6,521 nt of DNA from NCBI GenBank assembly GCA_955652855.1, contig CATPCN010000692.1, positions 1-6,521 on the forward strand, given 5' to 3'. The stretch comes from an uncultured Chthoniobacterales bacterium (GTDB taxonomy: Bacteria > Verrucomicrobiota > Verrucomicrobiae > Chthoniobacterales > UBA10450). Positions 1 through 5,460 of this stretch are shown here, one piece after another. Numbering within the stretch: the stretch's first letter is position 1; every line of letters starts with the position of its first letter. Below the pieces are notes generated by a model, which was not told the origin of the DNA, searched no databases, and saw only the letters and a program-made list of their open reading frames with translations. The position numbers were made by a program, and so were the translations under genes.

Positions 1-924
1 CCCGAGATTTTAAGGCGTGCCGGTAAGGCGGCTATCTTTGCCGCCGACGAGTTTTTCTTCGGTCGTATCCGCAACGAGCACACCCGCGCCGCGTACTTCA
101 TTGCCGTTCGACGGTTTTTGCAATGGGCCGAGGATCGCGGCCTAGAGTTGGTGCGCATCGCTCCAAGGGACGTCGGTCAATATTTGGACTGGCTGCAAAA
201 AAGAAGTACTTCTATCGCGACCCGCAAGCAGCACCTTGCTGCGATCCGGCATTTCTTTGACGGGTTAGTAACTCGCCATGCGGTGATTCTCAATCCCGCA
301 CTGTCTGTTCGGGGCGAACGCTACCAAGTGGTCGAAGGGAAGACCCCGGAGATAACGATCAAGGACGCACGCGCCCTTCTTATGTCAACTGATACGTCAA
401 CGCTGGTCGGTCTTCGCGATCGAGCGATTATCGCGATTCTGATTTACACGGCTGCGCGCGCCGGTGCTGTTGCCGCCTTGAAGCGTGGTGGTTTTTACCA
501 TGCCGGCGAACAGTGGATGCTTCATTTCGAAGAGAAGGGTGGCAAGTCGCGTGAGATTCCCGTCCGGCACGACCTGGAGCAGATGATTTTTGAGTACATG
601 GATGCGGCAGGTGTCCGAGACGCGCGAAAGGACACTCCCCTCTTCCGGACCGCTTATAGAAAGACCGGACATCTCACCAAGAATGGCATATGTGCCGTCG
701 ATGTTTGTCGGATGATGAAGCGAAGACTTCGTGACGCAGGGCTGCCCGGAATTCTGTCCCCTCACTCCTTCCGCGTTACGACGATCACCGACCTGCTCGA
801 ACAAGGCATCCCACTGGAAGATGTTCAACGTCTGGCCGGCCATGCCGACCCACGCACCACGCGCCTCTATGATCGAAGGCAAAAGAAAATCACCCGCAAC
901 ATCGTGGAGCGGATTTCCATATAG
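1..924 (+). CDS. Tyrosine recombinase / site-specific integrase, 5' end cut by window edge
   Basis: The frame is open from base 1 to the TAG at 922-924, giving 307 visible residues. The true start lies left of the window; a TTG at 118 would remove the first part of the core-binding domain and is not the start. Visible residues about 14-110 form the SAM-like core-binding domain, with the typical pattern HTRAAY...RRFLQWAEDRG. The catalytic domain follows and carries the whole active site: R153 (in TAARAG), K182 (GGKSRE), H255 and R258 (SPHSFR), H281 (LAGHAD) and the nucleophile Y290 (TTRLYDRR). Enzymes of this family cut and rejoin DNA through a 3'-phosphotyrosine link. The intact catalytic set and natural C-terminus suggest an active enzyme. 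It most likely mobilises the element holding the downstream cargo, but whether its att site is in this window cannot be told. Type of recombinase (phage, island or transposon) is undecided. Confidence 0.93.
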   Translation, partial: PEILRRAGKAAIFAADEFFFGRIRNEHTRAAYFIAVRRFLQWAEDRGLELVRIAPRDVGQYLDWLQKRSTSIATRKQHLAAIRHFFDGLVTRHAVILNPALSVRGERYQVVEGKTPEITIKDARALLMSTDTSTLVGLRDRAIIAILIYTAARAGAVAALKRGGFYHAGEQWMLHFEEKGGKSREIPVRHDLEQMIFEYMDAAGVRDARKDTPLFRTAYRKTGHLTKNGICAVDVCRMMKRRLRDAGLPGILSPHSFRVTTITDLLEQGIPLEDVQRLAGHADPRTTRLYDRRQKKITRNIVERISI

Positions 925-963
925 GAAATTCAAGTGAGGTGTCAGCAAAAGATGAGAAGACTG

Positions 964-993
964 CGTCGGCCAGCGCGTGGCCAAACGTCGGCC
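964..993. repeat. Direct repeat plus hairpin just after the integrase
   Basis: The octamer CGTCGGCC occurs at 964-971 and again at 986-993. Between and overlapping them is an inverted repeat, GGCCA (968-972) and TGGCC (978-982), around the five bases GCGCG. It lies 40 bases past the integrase stop, where arm or core sites of some integrases occur, but it could be chance in a GC-rich stretch. It has no T-tract, so it is not a normal intrinsic terminator. Confidence 0.3.
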
Positions 994-1044
994 CTCTACG
1001 TCTGAGAGCACTTCGCAACGCGCCGTGGTTAACTGTGATCTAGG

Positions 1045-1063
1045 AAAACCGATCCAGATCGGT
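1045..1063 (-). terminator. Weak intrinsic terminator for the exported-protein operon
   Basis: Read on the - strand, ACCGAT, a four-base loop CTGG and ATCGGT form a perfect six-pair stem followed by a short T run (TTTT, then CC). It sits about 38 bases beyond the stop of the cysteine-rich exported protein, the right place and orientation to end that transcript. The T run is short, so termination may be partial. On the + strand there is no T-tract, so it would not end integrase transcription. Confidence 0.45.
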
Positions 1064-1100
1064 GGTCAATCAAAACAAAATGGTTCACCCAAGACAAAGA

Positions 1101-2354
1101 TCACCTATCGCGCCAACACTGGACATCCTGCTCTTTTATTTTCGTCCCGCAAATTAGAACGGAGATGTGCAAATGGGGATTCTTTGCACACCCACCTGTT
1201 ACGAACCGCTCCGCTGGCAACCCGCTGATCGCCTTACTCTGGTAATTGTAGCCTGAATTCGTGATCTCACCGTCCCCAATTGGACTTCCGTCCAATTTGA
1301 TGGACATTTCTGGAAACCGATTCTTACATGCCGCTTCGAACTCGTTCTTGAGATCTTGGACACGACCTGATAAATCAATCTGGAGCCCACTTGTGCTCAA
1401 GACACGTAAGGGAATAAAGATGCTCTGTTCAAGAGTGCGTGGTATTGACGAAGGACGCCCGGTTGGAACAGGCGCAGGAGTACGACGTTCGATCGTCTTT
1501 CCAATCTTCTCGCAGCTGCCGCGAATCGTACCTAACTCGTAGTCCTCCATGCTCCCGAGCATGCGCCCGTCGCTAAGCTCTCGCTCGCGTGCGCAGTTCT
1601 GCTCCGGATCAGGAGAAGCATTAAATGCGGTAAAAATCACAGGTGCTGTCGTGCTTTGAATGATGTTTGTATAAGCTTCTTGACGTTGGCGTGTGCTGGC
1701 CCCTGCACAGACTGAAAGTCGCATGACGCGAGCCGGAGTTCGGACAGGTTGAGCACCAAAGAGCGGTGCGATGGTATTAAGTCCCTGTAACAGGGGATTA
1801 GTGTCATCACCAATTTGAATGACCGGAACATCGCAAATCGTCCTTCCGGCTGGAATCTGAGCAAAGCGTGGAGTGTAACAAGCTCCTATCAACGGCTCAC
1901 GCCGTGAAATCTCAAAAGTCATCCAATCGAAAGGCGAGTCGTGATTGACGCGCAGTTTTATGCTGCCGAATTCGCCACTGTCCAAGACCTGTGGGTTGTT
2001 GAATCCCGCGTCATACCACTGAACGTTGTCCCCGACTACAAATTCATATTTGCCTCCGTTTGCATCCGTCCGACGGATCTCATACTTGCAGCACGGCACA
2101 TAAGGTAGCCGTGTGTCGTACCATCCATCGACCTTCCGCACCGTCACTCGGAACGTGTCCTGACCGATCTCATTCACCGCCGCTGCGGGGAGTACTGGGC
2201 GGGTCGGAATATTTGTAGCCGTAAGCGCCTCGTAATCGGAGGCAAGCTTCAGCGCAGCTTTGTACTCGACCGACTCTGGGCCGAATTTACGATTTTGCCC
2301 AACTGTCGTGCCGACAGCAAGACAGAAGACCAGCAAGATAAATTGTGGCTTCAC
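1101..2354 (-). CDS. Secreted cysteine-rich protein of unknown function
   Basis: This is a 417-residue protein that I do not recognise. The start is GTG at 2352-2354; the in-frame TAA two codons upstream rules out a longer form. The upstream purine stretch is poor as a ribosome-binding site, so translation may depend on coupling to the gene ending 20 bases before it. Residues 1-20 form a signal peptide: Lys2, a hydrophobic core about 5-17, and likely cleavage near residue 20. Cys11 lies inside the hydrophobic core and there is no lipobox. The mature part has eleven cysteines (88, 89, 159, 174, 216, 254, 281, 343, 389, 402, 413), fitting a disulphide-bonded protein in the periplasm or outside the cell. 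Residues about 60-160 look beta-rich. A proline-rich stretch at about 292-306 separates a C-terminal part of about 110 residues. It is the second gene of a two-gene operon. Exported status is well supported; its role is unknown. Confidence 0.8.
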   Translation of the reverse strand: MKPQFILLVFCLAVGTTVGQNRKFGPESVEYKAALKLASDYEALTATNIPTRPVLPAAAVNEIGQDTFRVTVRKVDGWYDTRLPYVPCCKYEIRRTDANGGKYEFVVGDNVQWYDAGFNNPQVLDSGEFGSIKLRVNHDSPFDWMTFEISRREPLIGACYTPRFAQIPAGRTICDVPVIQIGDDTNPLLQGLNTIAPLFGAQPVRTPARVMRLSVCAGASTRQRQEAYTNIIQSTTAPVIFTAFNASPDPEQNCARERELSDGRMLGSMEDYELGTIRGSCEKIGKTIERRTPAPVPTGRPSSIPRTLEQSIFIPLRVLSTSGLQIDLSGRVQDLKNEFEAACKNRFPEMSIKLDGSPIGDGEITNSGYNYQSKAISGLPAERFVTGGCAKNPHLHISVLICGTKIKEQDVQCWRDR

Positions 2355-2374
2355 GACTTATTTGCGCCCGTCGC

Positions 2375-3175
2375 TTATGCCCTTAACCCGATTGATCGTA
2401 ACTCAGCAGGATTAGTAAAGCCAGGAACGTGAACTGCCATCAAACCGGCTGAATACTGAGGAGTTGGTTTTGGGTAGTAAGAAATAAATCCTCCATCTGC
2501 CGTTTCGTAATGGATAACCGGTAGCTCGTTGCTTTGGCCTGGCAGAGCGATTTTGGTTCTGCTCGTGATAGCGAGGGTTCGCGCCTGCCTGCGCTGGTCC
2601 AGGCCATAGTGTCCACGCGCAAACTCGCCCGCTGCATGGATGACTGATGGTTCAATATTACCAACGGTTACCGCCGACGAATCGAAACAGCGCATTGAGA
2701 TACCTGCTGCGCTGCCAGCGTCATTTCTCGCCCCCAGAACCGCGACGTAAGTTTCTATCGGGGAGTGGGATACGCCACTAAACGACTGTAGCCCTCGCTG
2801 GTGAAATGTCGCCTCCGCGGTTCTGAACTCACTGTAGCCGTTTCCAGCTTGGGCATAGTTAACGCCCTGCCCAAACGAGGGGTGAATGCCAAAGTACTTC
2901 AAAATATCGATCACAGCCGCGACAGCCCCGAGCAGTGCGAAAAAGAAAAGCACGGGGTTTGCCTCCGCGACGAACAGCCTTGATTGACTTCCCTCAACCA
3001 AGTTTCTCGCGGCAACCAACTTCACGTCCGTTGTCGAGAACGGGTTCCAACGAACGGAGCTTATTTCGGGAGCTGCAAGTGCAGAAGCAACAAGGAGTGA
3101 TCCCTGCTTTATCCAGCTTCGGCGAGTTGCGAATTCTACCAACGCATCTTTTTGTCCCTTAATATGGGGCTCCAT
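2375..3175 (-). CDS. Exported or membrane-anchored protein with Tat-like signal, unknown function
   Basis: This 266-residue protein starts at ATG 3173-3175 with an excellent ribosome-binding site, AAAGGAG, eight bases upstream. Residues 17-23 read TRRSWIK, close to the twin-arginine consensus (S/T)RRxFLK. A short hydrophobic stretch (26-36) ending SALAAP follows, so export in folded form by the Tat pathway is plausible. A second hydrophobic segment, residues about 74-95 with a FFFALLGAVAAV core, could be a membrane anchor. The rest, residues 100-266, is polar and mixed alpha/beta, and I do not recognise its family. It is followed after 20 bases by the cysteine-rich exported protein, so the two are probably one operon acting at the envelope. 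A Tat signal on the first partner would suggest a cofactor or early folding, but no cofactor motif is visible. Topology (one or two membrane spans) is uncertain. Confidence 0.8.
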   Translation of the reverse strand: MEPHIKGQKDALVEFATRRSWIKQGSLLVASALAAPEISSVRWNPFSTTDVKLVAARNLVEGSQSRLFVAEANPVLFFFALLGAVAAVIDILKYFGIHPSFGQGVNYAQAGNGYSEFRTAEATFHQRGLQSFSGVSHSPIETYVAVLGARNDAGSAAGISMRCFDSSAVTVGNIEPSVIHAAGEFARGHYGLDQRRQARTLAITSRTKIALPGQSNELPVIHYETADGGFISYYPKPTPQYSAGLMAVHVPGFTNPAELRSIGLRA

Positions 3176-3176
3176 T

Positions 3177-3203
3177 GACTTAACTCCTTTAATGTGTTAA
3201 GTT
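3177..3203 (-). promoter_or_regulatory. Inverted repeat holding the ribosome-binding site of the Tat-like gene
   Basis: ACTTAAC and GTTAAGT form a perfect seven-base inverted repeat (3178-3184 and 3196-3202) around an 11-base loop. On the - strand RNA the loop holds most of the ribosome-binding site AAAGGAG (3184-3190), whose last G falls in the stem. The start codon lies two bases past the stem. It could be an RNA hairpin tuning translation or a DNA operator for a dimeric regulator. The stem is AT-rich and would be weak as RNA. Confidence 0.5.
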
Positions 3204-3406
3204 TACGGGTGCTGCTGTTTTGGGAATCGGAAAGAGTGAGCAACGACGATTCGAGACGATTTCCCCTATACGCCCGTGGGAGGGCCAAGCTTCGAGCTTG
3301 TAGGGGGGACCGTCTCGTGAATTGGAGGCCTATCACAGTTCCGGCTCCATTTCTCGTCGCGAGTTTGCCGCTCGCGACCCTGGGGATGGCCCCCAAGTTC
3401 GCTTAG

Positions 3407-3415
3407 ATTATACCA
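3407..3415 (-). promoter_or_regulatory. Extended -10 promoter driving the exported-protein operon
   Basis: On the - strand the bases read TGGTATAAT, a perfect TATAAT with the TGn extension that can replace a good -35 box. The only -35 candidate is TTGCGG (3432-3437) at a long 19-base spacing. Transcription would begin near 3400 and run left, giving a leader of about 225 bases before the ATG at 3175. That leader would include the hairpins listed for the structured region. Confidence 0.55.
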
Positions 3416-3488
3416 GCAACGCAGCCACACGCCGCAATTACTTTAGGAGGATGAACCAAATCGTACCTGTCCGGTTCGCACGATTCAT

Positions 3489-3524
3489 AGCCCGCTTCGA
3501 ACAGAAGTGGGCTTTGTTGTTTTT
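3489..3524 (+). terminator. Strong intrinsic terminator pointing right
   Basis: AGCCCGCTTC (3489-3498) pairs with GAAGTGGGCT (3504-3513) in a ten-pair stem with one G-U pair and the loop GAACA. It is followed at once by TTGTTGTTTTT (3514-3524). On the other strand no T run follows, so it acts on + strand transcripts. No + strand protein gene precedes it in the 560 bases back to the opposite-strand operon. Either it ends a small RNA, or it insulates the TIR module from transcripts entering from the left. Confidence 0.82.
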
Positions 3525-3604
3525 ATGAGCATAGACTAGCCTGTATCACACCGCATCCGGAAGGCTGACCGTCAAATTGCGACCAGAGAGATCTACGCAG
3601 TGCC

Positions 3605-3618
3605 GACGCTCCAGCGTC
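3605..3618. repeat. Palindrome upstream of the TIR module promoter
   Basis: GACGCT, two bases CC, AGCGTC: a perfect six-base inverted repeat centred about 60 bases upstream of the -10 box of the small gene. It has no T-tract and is better read as a possible operator than as a terminator. The rest of 3525-3672 shows nothing else clear. Confidence 0.35.
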
Positions 3619-3672
3619 CGATAGCGCGTCTTACGTCGTACCGATTTGAAGCGAAGTAGGCACCATAACGCC

Positions 3673-3678
3673 TATAAT
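3673..3678 (+). promoter_or_regulatory. Perfect -10 box of the TIR module
   Basis: TATAAT ends seven bases before the GTG start of the 95-residue gene. The normal start point (about seven bases past the -10) would fall at 3685-3686, at the start codon itself, so the mRNA may be leaderless. The -35 is poor: TTGAAG at 3646-3651 lies 21 bases away, too far for a usual promoter, so an activator may be needed. Confidence 0.5.
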
Positions 3679-3685
3679 CCTAAGC

Positions 3686-3973
3686 GTGGACCAATTTCAG
3701 GTAGCCCATGTCAGGGTTCAGAATGTGGACCTGGTCATCATCTTCGTGAATCCCGACTTCGGCCACCGACCAGTCGCCCAGCAACAGCAAGTCATTGCAG
3801 CGCTTCAGGCGTGTGTGAGGGATGCTGGTTTGGCGGGGAATGTTGTCCCCGTATGGGAGGATTCAGTGGGTCGCTTGAATTTCATAGCGCCATCCAACCA
3901 GCACCCATTTTTCAGGAGTGTCACCTACTCACACTTATACTCCCAGGTCAACAAAACTTTGACGTGCGCCTAA
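3686..3973 (+). CDS. Small protein of unknown function paired with the TIR gene
   Basis: This is a 95-residue soluble protein with no signal or membrane segment. The first GTG (3686) has no ribosome-binding site and may start a leaderless mRNA. A second GTG at residue 14 (3725) has a weak AGGG upstream and is a possible alternative. The sequence looks genuinely coding. A hydrophobic strand VDLVIIFV (14-21) is followed by a helix with the run QQQQ (32-35). Then come GNVVPVWED (51-59), GRLNFIAP (62-69) and HPFF (73-76), and the end reads NKTLTC (89-94). The ordered pattern of buried and glycine/proline positions suggests a small alpha/beta domain. I think I have seen similar small hypothetical proteins but cannot name a family. 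It ends 19 bases before the TIR gene, so the two are probably co-transcribed. It could be a sensor, a regulator or an inhibitor of the TIR protein; this is inference. Confidence 0.7.
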   Translation: MDQFQVAHVRVQNVDLVIIFVNPDFGHRPVAQQQQVIAALQACVRDAGLAGNVVPVWEDSVGRLNFIAPSNQHPFFRSVTYSHLYSQVNKTLTCA

Positions 3974-3992
3974 GACACCTGAGGACTATAGA

Positions 3993-4712
3993 GTGAACAA
4001 AAATCATAATGTCTTCATCGGTTGGTCAGGGGAACGAAGCCGTCTAGTCGCGGAGTTCCTTCGAGGCTGGATAGCAATGGTAGTTCAGGCAGCAAAACCT
4101 TGGATGTCGGATACGGATATTGATAAGGGAAGCCGCGGCCTGGATGAGATCGGCAAGGCGCTATCAGATATTAAGGTTGGGATCACGTGCTTGACTCCTG
4201 AGAACCTGCATAAGCCTTGGATCTTCTTTGAAGCCGGAGCGCTTTCGAAAACCATCGATGACGGAACGCGATTGTGCACTTACTTAATTGATGGACTCGA
4301 ACCGCACGACATCCGGCCGCCGTTAGGGATGTTTCAGGGAACGCGAGCGGTAAAGGAAGATACGCTCAAACTCGTTCAGACCATCAACCGGGCGGTCAGT
4401 GATGAGCCGATGCCGGACGAGAGTCTTGACAAGTTATTTCAGGCGATGTGGCCGAGCTTGGAGCAAAGATTGAAAACGCTTCCTTCTGCCGAGGAGAGTG
4501 TCCCTGCGAAGCGAACGCAGGAAGACATGATAGCCGAAATACTGGAAATCGTTCGGGACGCTAGCCGGAAGGGTCCAGCCGACATTCTAACGGGGATGGC
4601 AGCGGGGGTGGGTGTAGCCGGCAAGGGAATGGCGACAATTGTAGAGCCCATCATGCCAACCCCGCCCCTATTCGCAGTACCACCAGAACAGCCGCCCGAC
4701 AATGGGCGCTGA
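3993..4712 (+). CDS. TIR-domain protein, probable NAD+-consuming effector
   Basis: This 239-residue protein starts at GTG 3993, with GAGG (3981-3984) eight bases upstream. Residues 5-135 are a bacterial TIR domain. The first strand and helix read NVFIGWSGERS (6-16), followed by PWMSDTDIDKG in the BB-loop region (36-46), the core strand ITCLTPENL (64-72) and PWIFFEAGAL (75-84). E80 in the last motif is the expected catalytic glutamate. Bacterial TIR domains cleave NAD+ or make cyclic ADP-ribose signals, often as the killing or signalling part of antiphage systems. The position usually held by tryptophan after KG(A/S)R appears to be glycine here (G49), as judged from memory of relatives. After the domain comes a charged helix, TQEDMIAEILEIVRDASRK (175-193), probably for oligomerisation, then a Gly/Ala/Pro-rich tail of about 45 residues. 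No second enzyme domain and no membrane segment are seen. The partner is the 95-residue protein upstream. Its 3' end overlaps the opposite-strand membrane gene by 274 bases. Confidence 0.9.
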   Translation: MNKNHNVFIGWSGERSRLVAEFLRGWIAMVVQAAKPWMSDTDIDKGSRGLDEIGKALSDIKVGITCLTPENLHKPWIFFEAGALSKTIDDGTRLCTYLIDGLEPHDIRPPLGMFQGTRAVKEDTLKLVQTINRAVSDEPMPDESLDKLFQAMWPSLEQRLKTLPSAEESVPAKRTQEDMIAEILEIVRDASRKGPADILTGMAAGVGVAGKGMATIVEPIMPTPPLFAVPPEQPPDNGR

Positions 4713-5440
4713 ATTGACATAGCGAACAATGTGCCGTGCGGTTTACGCACGACCGCTACTAACATTAAAGCCCGGCTCCCAGGACCGAGTACTCGCGAGA
4801 CAACCATCCTTTTGATGGTCTGAGAAGAACGGGTCTCTTCTTTGTCTGGCGGTTCCTCTACTGGAATCCAATAAAATTTCTTCTCAAGATCTTGCCTGGT
4901 GATGAATGTGAAATCGCGATTCTTCTTAAATGGCCATACCGACGAACGATACTCGACCGTAACCACCAGCTTTGCGCTCTTTATCTTCTTAGTAGTCCAG
5001 AAGAGATCGAATGATTTGCAATACATAGTGAATTTGTGATGAGGACTTAAGTGTTCAACTTCGTTGCTGTTCGCGAAGTCGAAGCTCTTGAGGAATGGGC
5101 CTTCGTCCGTTTTTATGTGAGTTACACGGCAGGAGTAGTTCACGTGATTGACGTTGAAGGGGCCATCGTTTGTGACAACAAACCGTGTTTCCAAGGGCAA
5201 CTCCGCGTTGAGACTCATGTACGGCTCCACCGAGACGTCCTGTCGGAACTGCGTCAACCCCCAAAACAAGCTCACTAACGCTGATGCAGTGCCAAGAAAT
5301 GACAAAGAGTACTTCCACGCCGGCTTAACTCGCTTAAACCTCGCCGCACGAGGCAGCGGTTTACCCAGTTCCGGCGGCGGACTCGTCTTGGTAGCGATGT
5401 GCGTATTTCGCTTGGGTGATCGTCTTGACGCCTTAGGCAT
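4439..5440 (-). CDS. Single-pass membrane protein of unknown function with a long antisense C-terminal extension
   Basis: The start is ATG 5438-5440, with GAAGG (5451-5455) ten bases upstream and 20 bases after the preceding gene. The frame gives 333 residues. Residues 1-42 are a basic, proline-containing cytoplasmic tail. One membrane segment lies at about 43-65 (SLSFLGTASALVSLFWGL core). Residues 66-195 form a likely extracytoplasmic beta-rich domain with the pattern FVVTNDGPFNVNHVNYSC (87-104), as in hypothetical membrane proteins with an immunoglobulin-like fold; the family is not named. After PVEEPPDKEE (193-202) the composition changes to Ser/Ala/Gly/Pro-rich, and residues 243-333 lie wholly antisense to the TIR gene. 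That tail resembles chance open frame and may be an extension gained by loss of an earlier stop. The first 200 residues are well supported; the tail is doubtful. It is the last gene of a three-gene - strand operon. Confidence 0.7.
   Translation of the reverse strand: MPKASRRSPKRNTHIATKTSPPPELGKPLPRAARFKRVKPAWKYSLSFLGTASALVSLFWGLTQFRQDVSVEPYMSLNAELPLETRFVVTNDGPFNVNHVNYSCRVTHIKTDEGPFLKSFDFANSNEVEHLSPHHKFTMYCKSFDLFWTTKKIKSAKLVVTVEYRSSVWPFKKNRDFTFITRQDLEKKFYWIPVEEPPDKEETRSSQTIKRMVVSRVLGPGSRALMLVAVVRKPHGTLFAMSIQRPLSGGCSGGTANRGGVGMMGSTIVAIPLPATPTPAAIPVRMSAGPFRLASRTISSISAIMSSCVRFAGTLSSAEGSVFNLCSKLGHIA
4735..4751. repeat. GC-rich hairpin just after the TIR gene
   Basis: CGTGCG (4735-4740) and CGCACG (4746-4751) form a perfect six-pair stem around GTTTA, 23 bases past the TIR stop. 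No T run follows on either strand, so it is at best a weak terminator or an mRNA 3'-end stabiliser. Its placement suggests that the natural 3' boundary of the TIR transcript lies here. Confidence 0.4.
4803..4841. repeat. Two adjacent hairpins in the convergent-gene region
   Basis: ACCATC/GATGGT (4803-4808, 4814-4819, loop CTTTT) is followed by AGAAGA/TCTTCT (4823-4828, 4836-4841, loop ACGGGTC). On the + strand a short TT follows the second stem. With the hairpin at 4735-4751 they make a cluster between the TIR stop and the part of the opposite-strand gene that looks clearly coding. This is typical of a convergent terminator zone, but none is a classical intrinsic terminator. Confidence 0.3.
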
Positions 5441-5460
5441 TACATGAGAGCCTTCGAAGT

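Larger units (their letters stand above)
3224..3524 (+). ncRNA. Candidate structured RNA in a long gene-free region
   Basis: No credible protein gene lies between 3176 and 3685, yet pairing potential is dense. Helices seen: GAATCG/CGATTC (3224-3229, 3247-3252). CGAGACG/CGTCTCG (3252-3258, 3311-3317), continued inward by CCCCTA/TAGGGG (3263-3268, 3301-3306) and enclosing GCCC/GGGC (3272-3275, 3282-3285) and CAAGCT/AGCTTG (3286-3291, 3295-3300), a three-way junction. TGGAG/CTCCA (3323-3327, 3345-3349). GTCGCGAG/CTCGCGAC (3356-3363, 3371-3378). TGGGG/CCCCA (3381-3385, 3391-3395). AATCGT/ACGATT (3459-3464, 3480-3485). A strong + strand terminator closes the region. It does not match what I know of tmRNA, RNase P RNA, SRP RNA or tRNA. 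The + strand is favoured by the terminator, but no good + promoter is visible: TTGACT at 3175-3180 with TAAGTT at 3198-3203 is weak. The left part could instead be the leader of the - strand operon. The 5' end is a guess. Confidence 0.35.

Noticed and set aside
397..1011. Long open frame antisense to the integrase, 204 residues
   Set aside because: It lies opposite a gene with a complete catalytic set, has no ribosome-binding site and shows no domain-like pattern.
977..1228. Open frame of 83 residues on the + strand
   Set aside because: It has low-complexity polar composition, no ribosome-binding site, and runs across the 3' end of the exported-protein gene.
3252..3317. tRNA-like cloverleaf suggested by the seven-pair closing stem
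   Set aside because: There is no T-arm next to the 3' side of the stem and no proper D- or anticodon-arm spacing on either strand.
3136..3396. 86-residue - strand frame over the leader of the exported-protein operon
   Set aside because: It has a TTG start with no ribosome-binding site, overlaps a well-supported gene start, and its sequence is explained by the hairpins.
3451..3528. 25-codon frame starting at an ATG right after AGGAGG
   Set aside because: The ribosome-binding site touches the ATG with no spacing, and the frame is built largely from the terminator hairpin.
3646..3996. Open frame of 116 residues overlapping the small TIR-linked gene
   Set aside because: Its composition (many Cys, His, Pro, Ser, Arg) is that of an out-of-frame reading; the 95-residue frame has a far better protein pattern.
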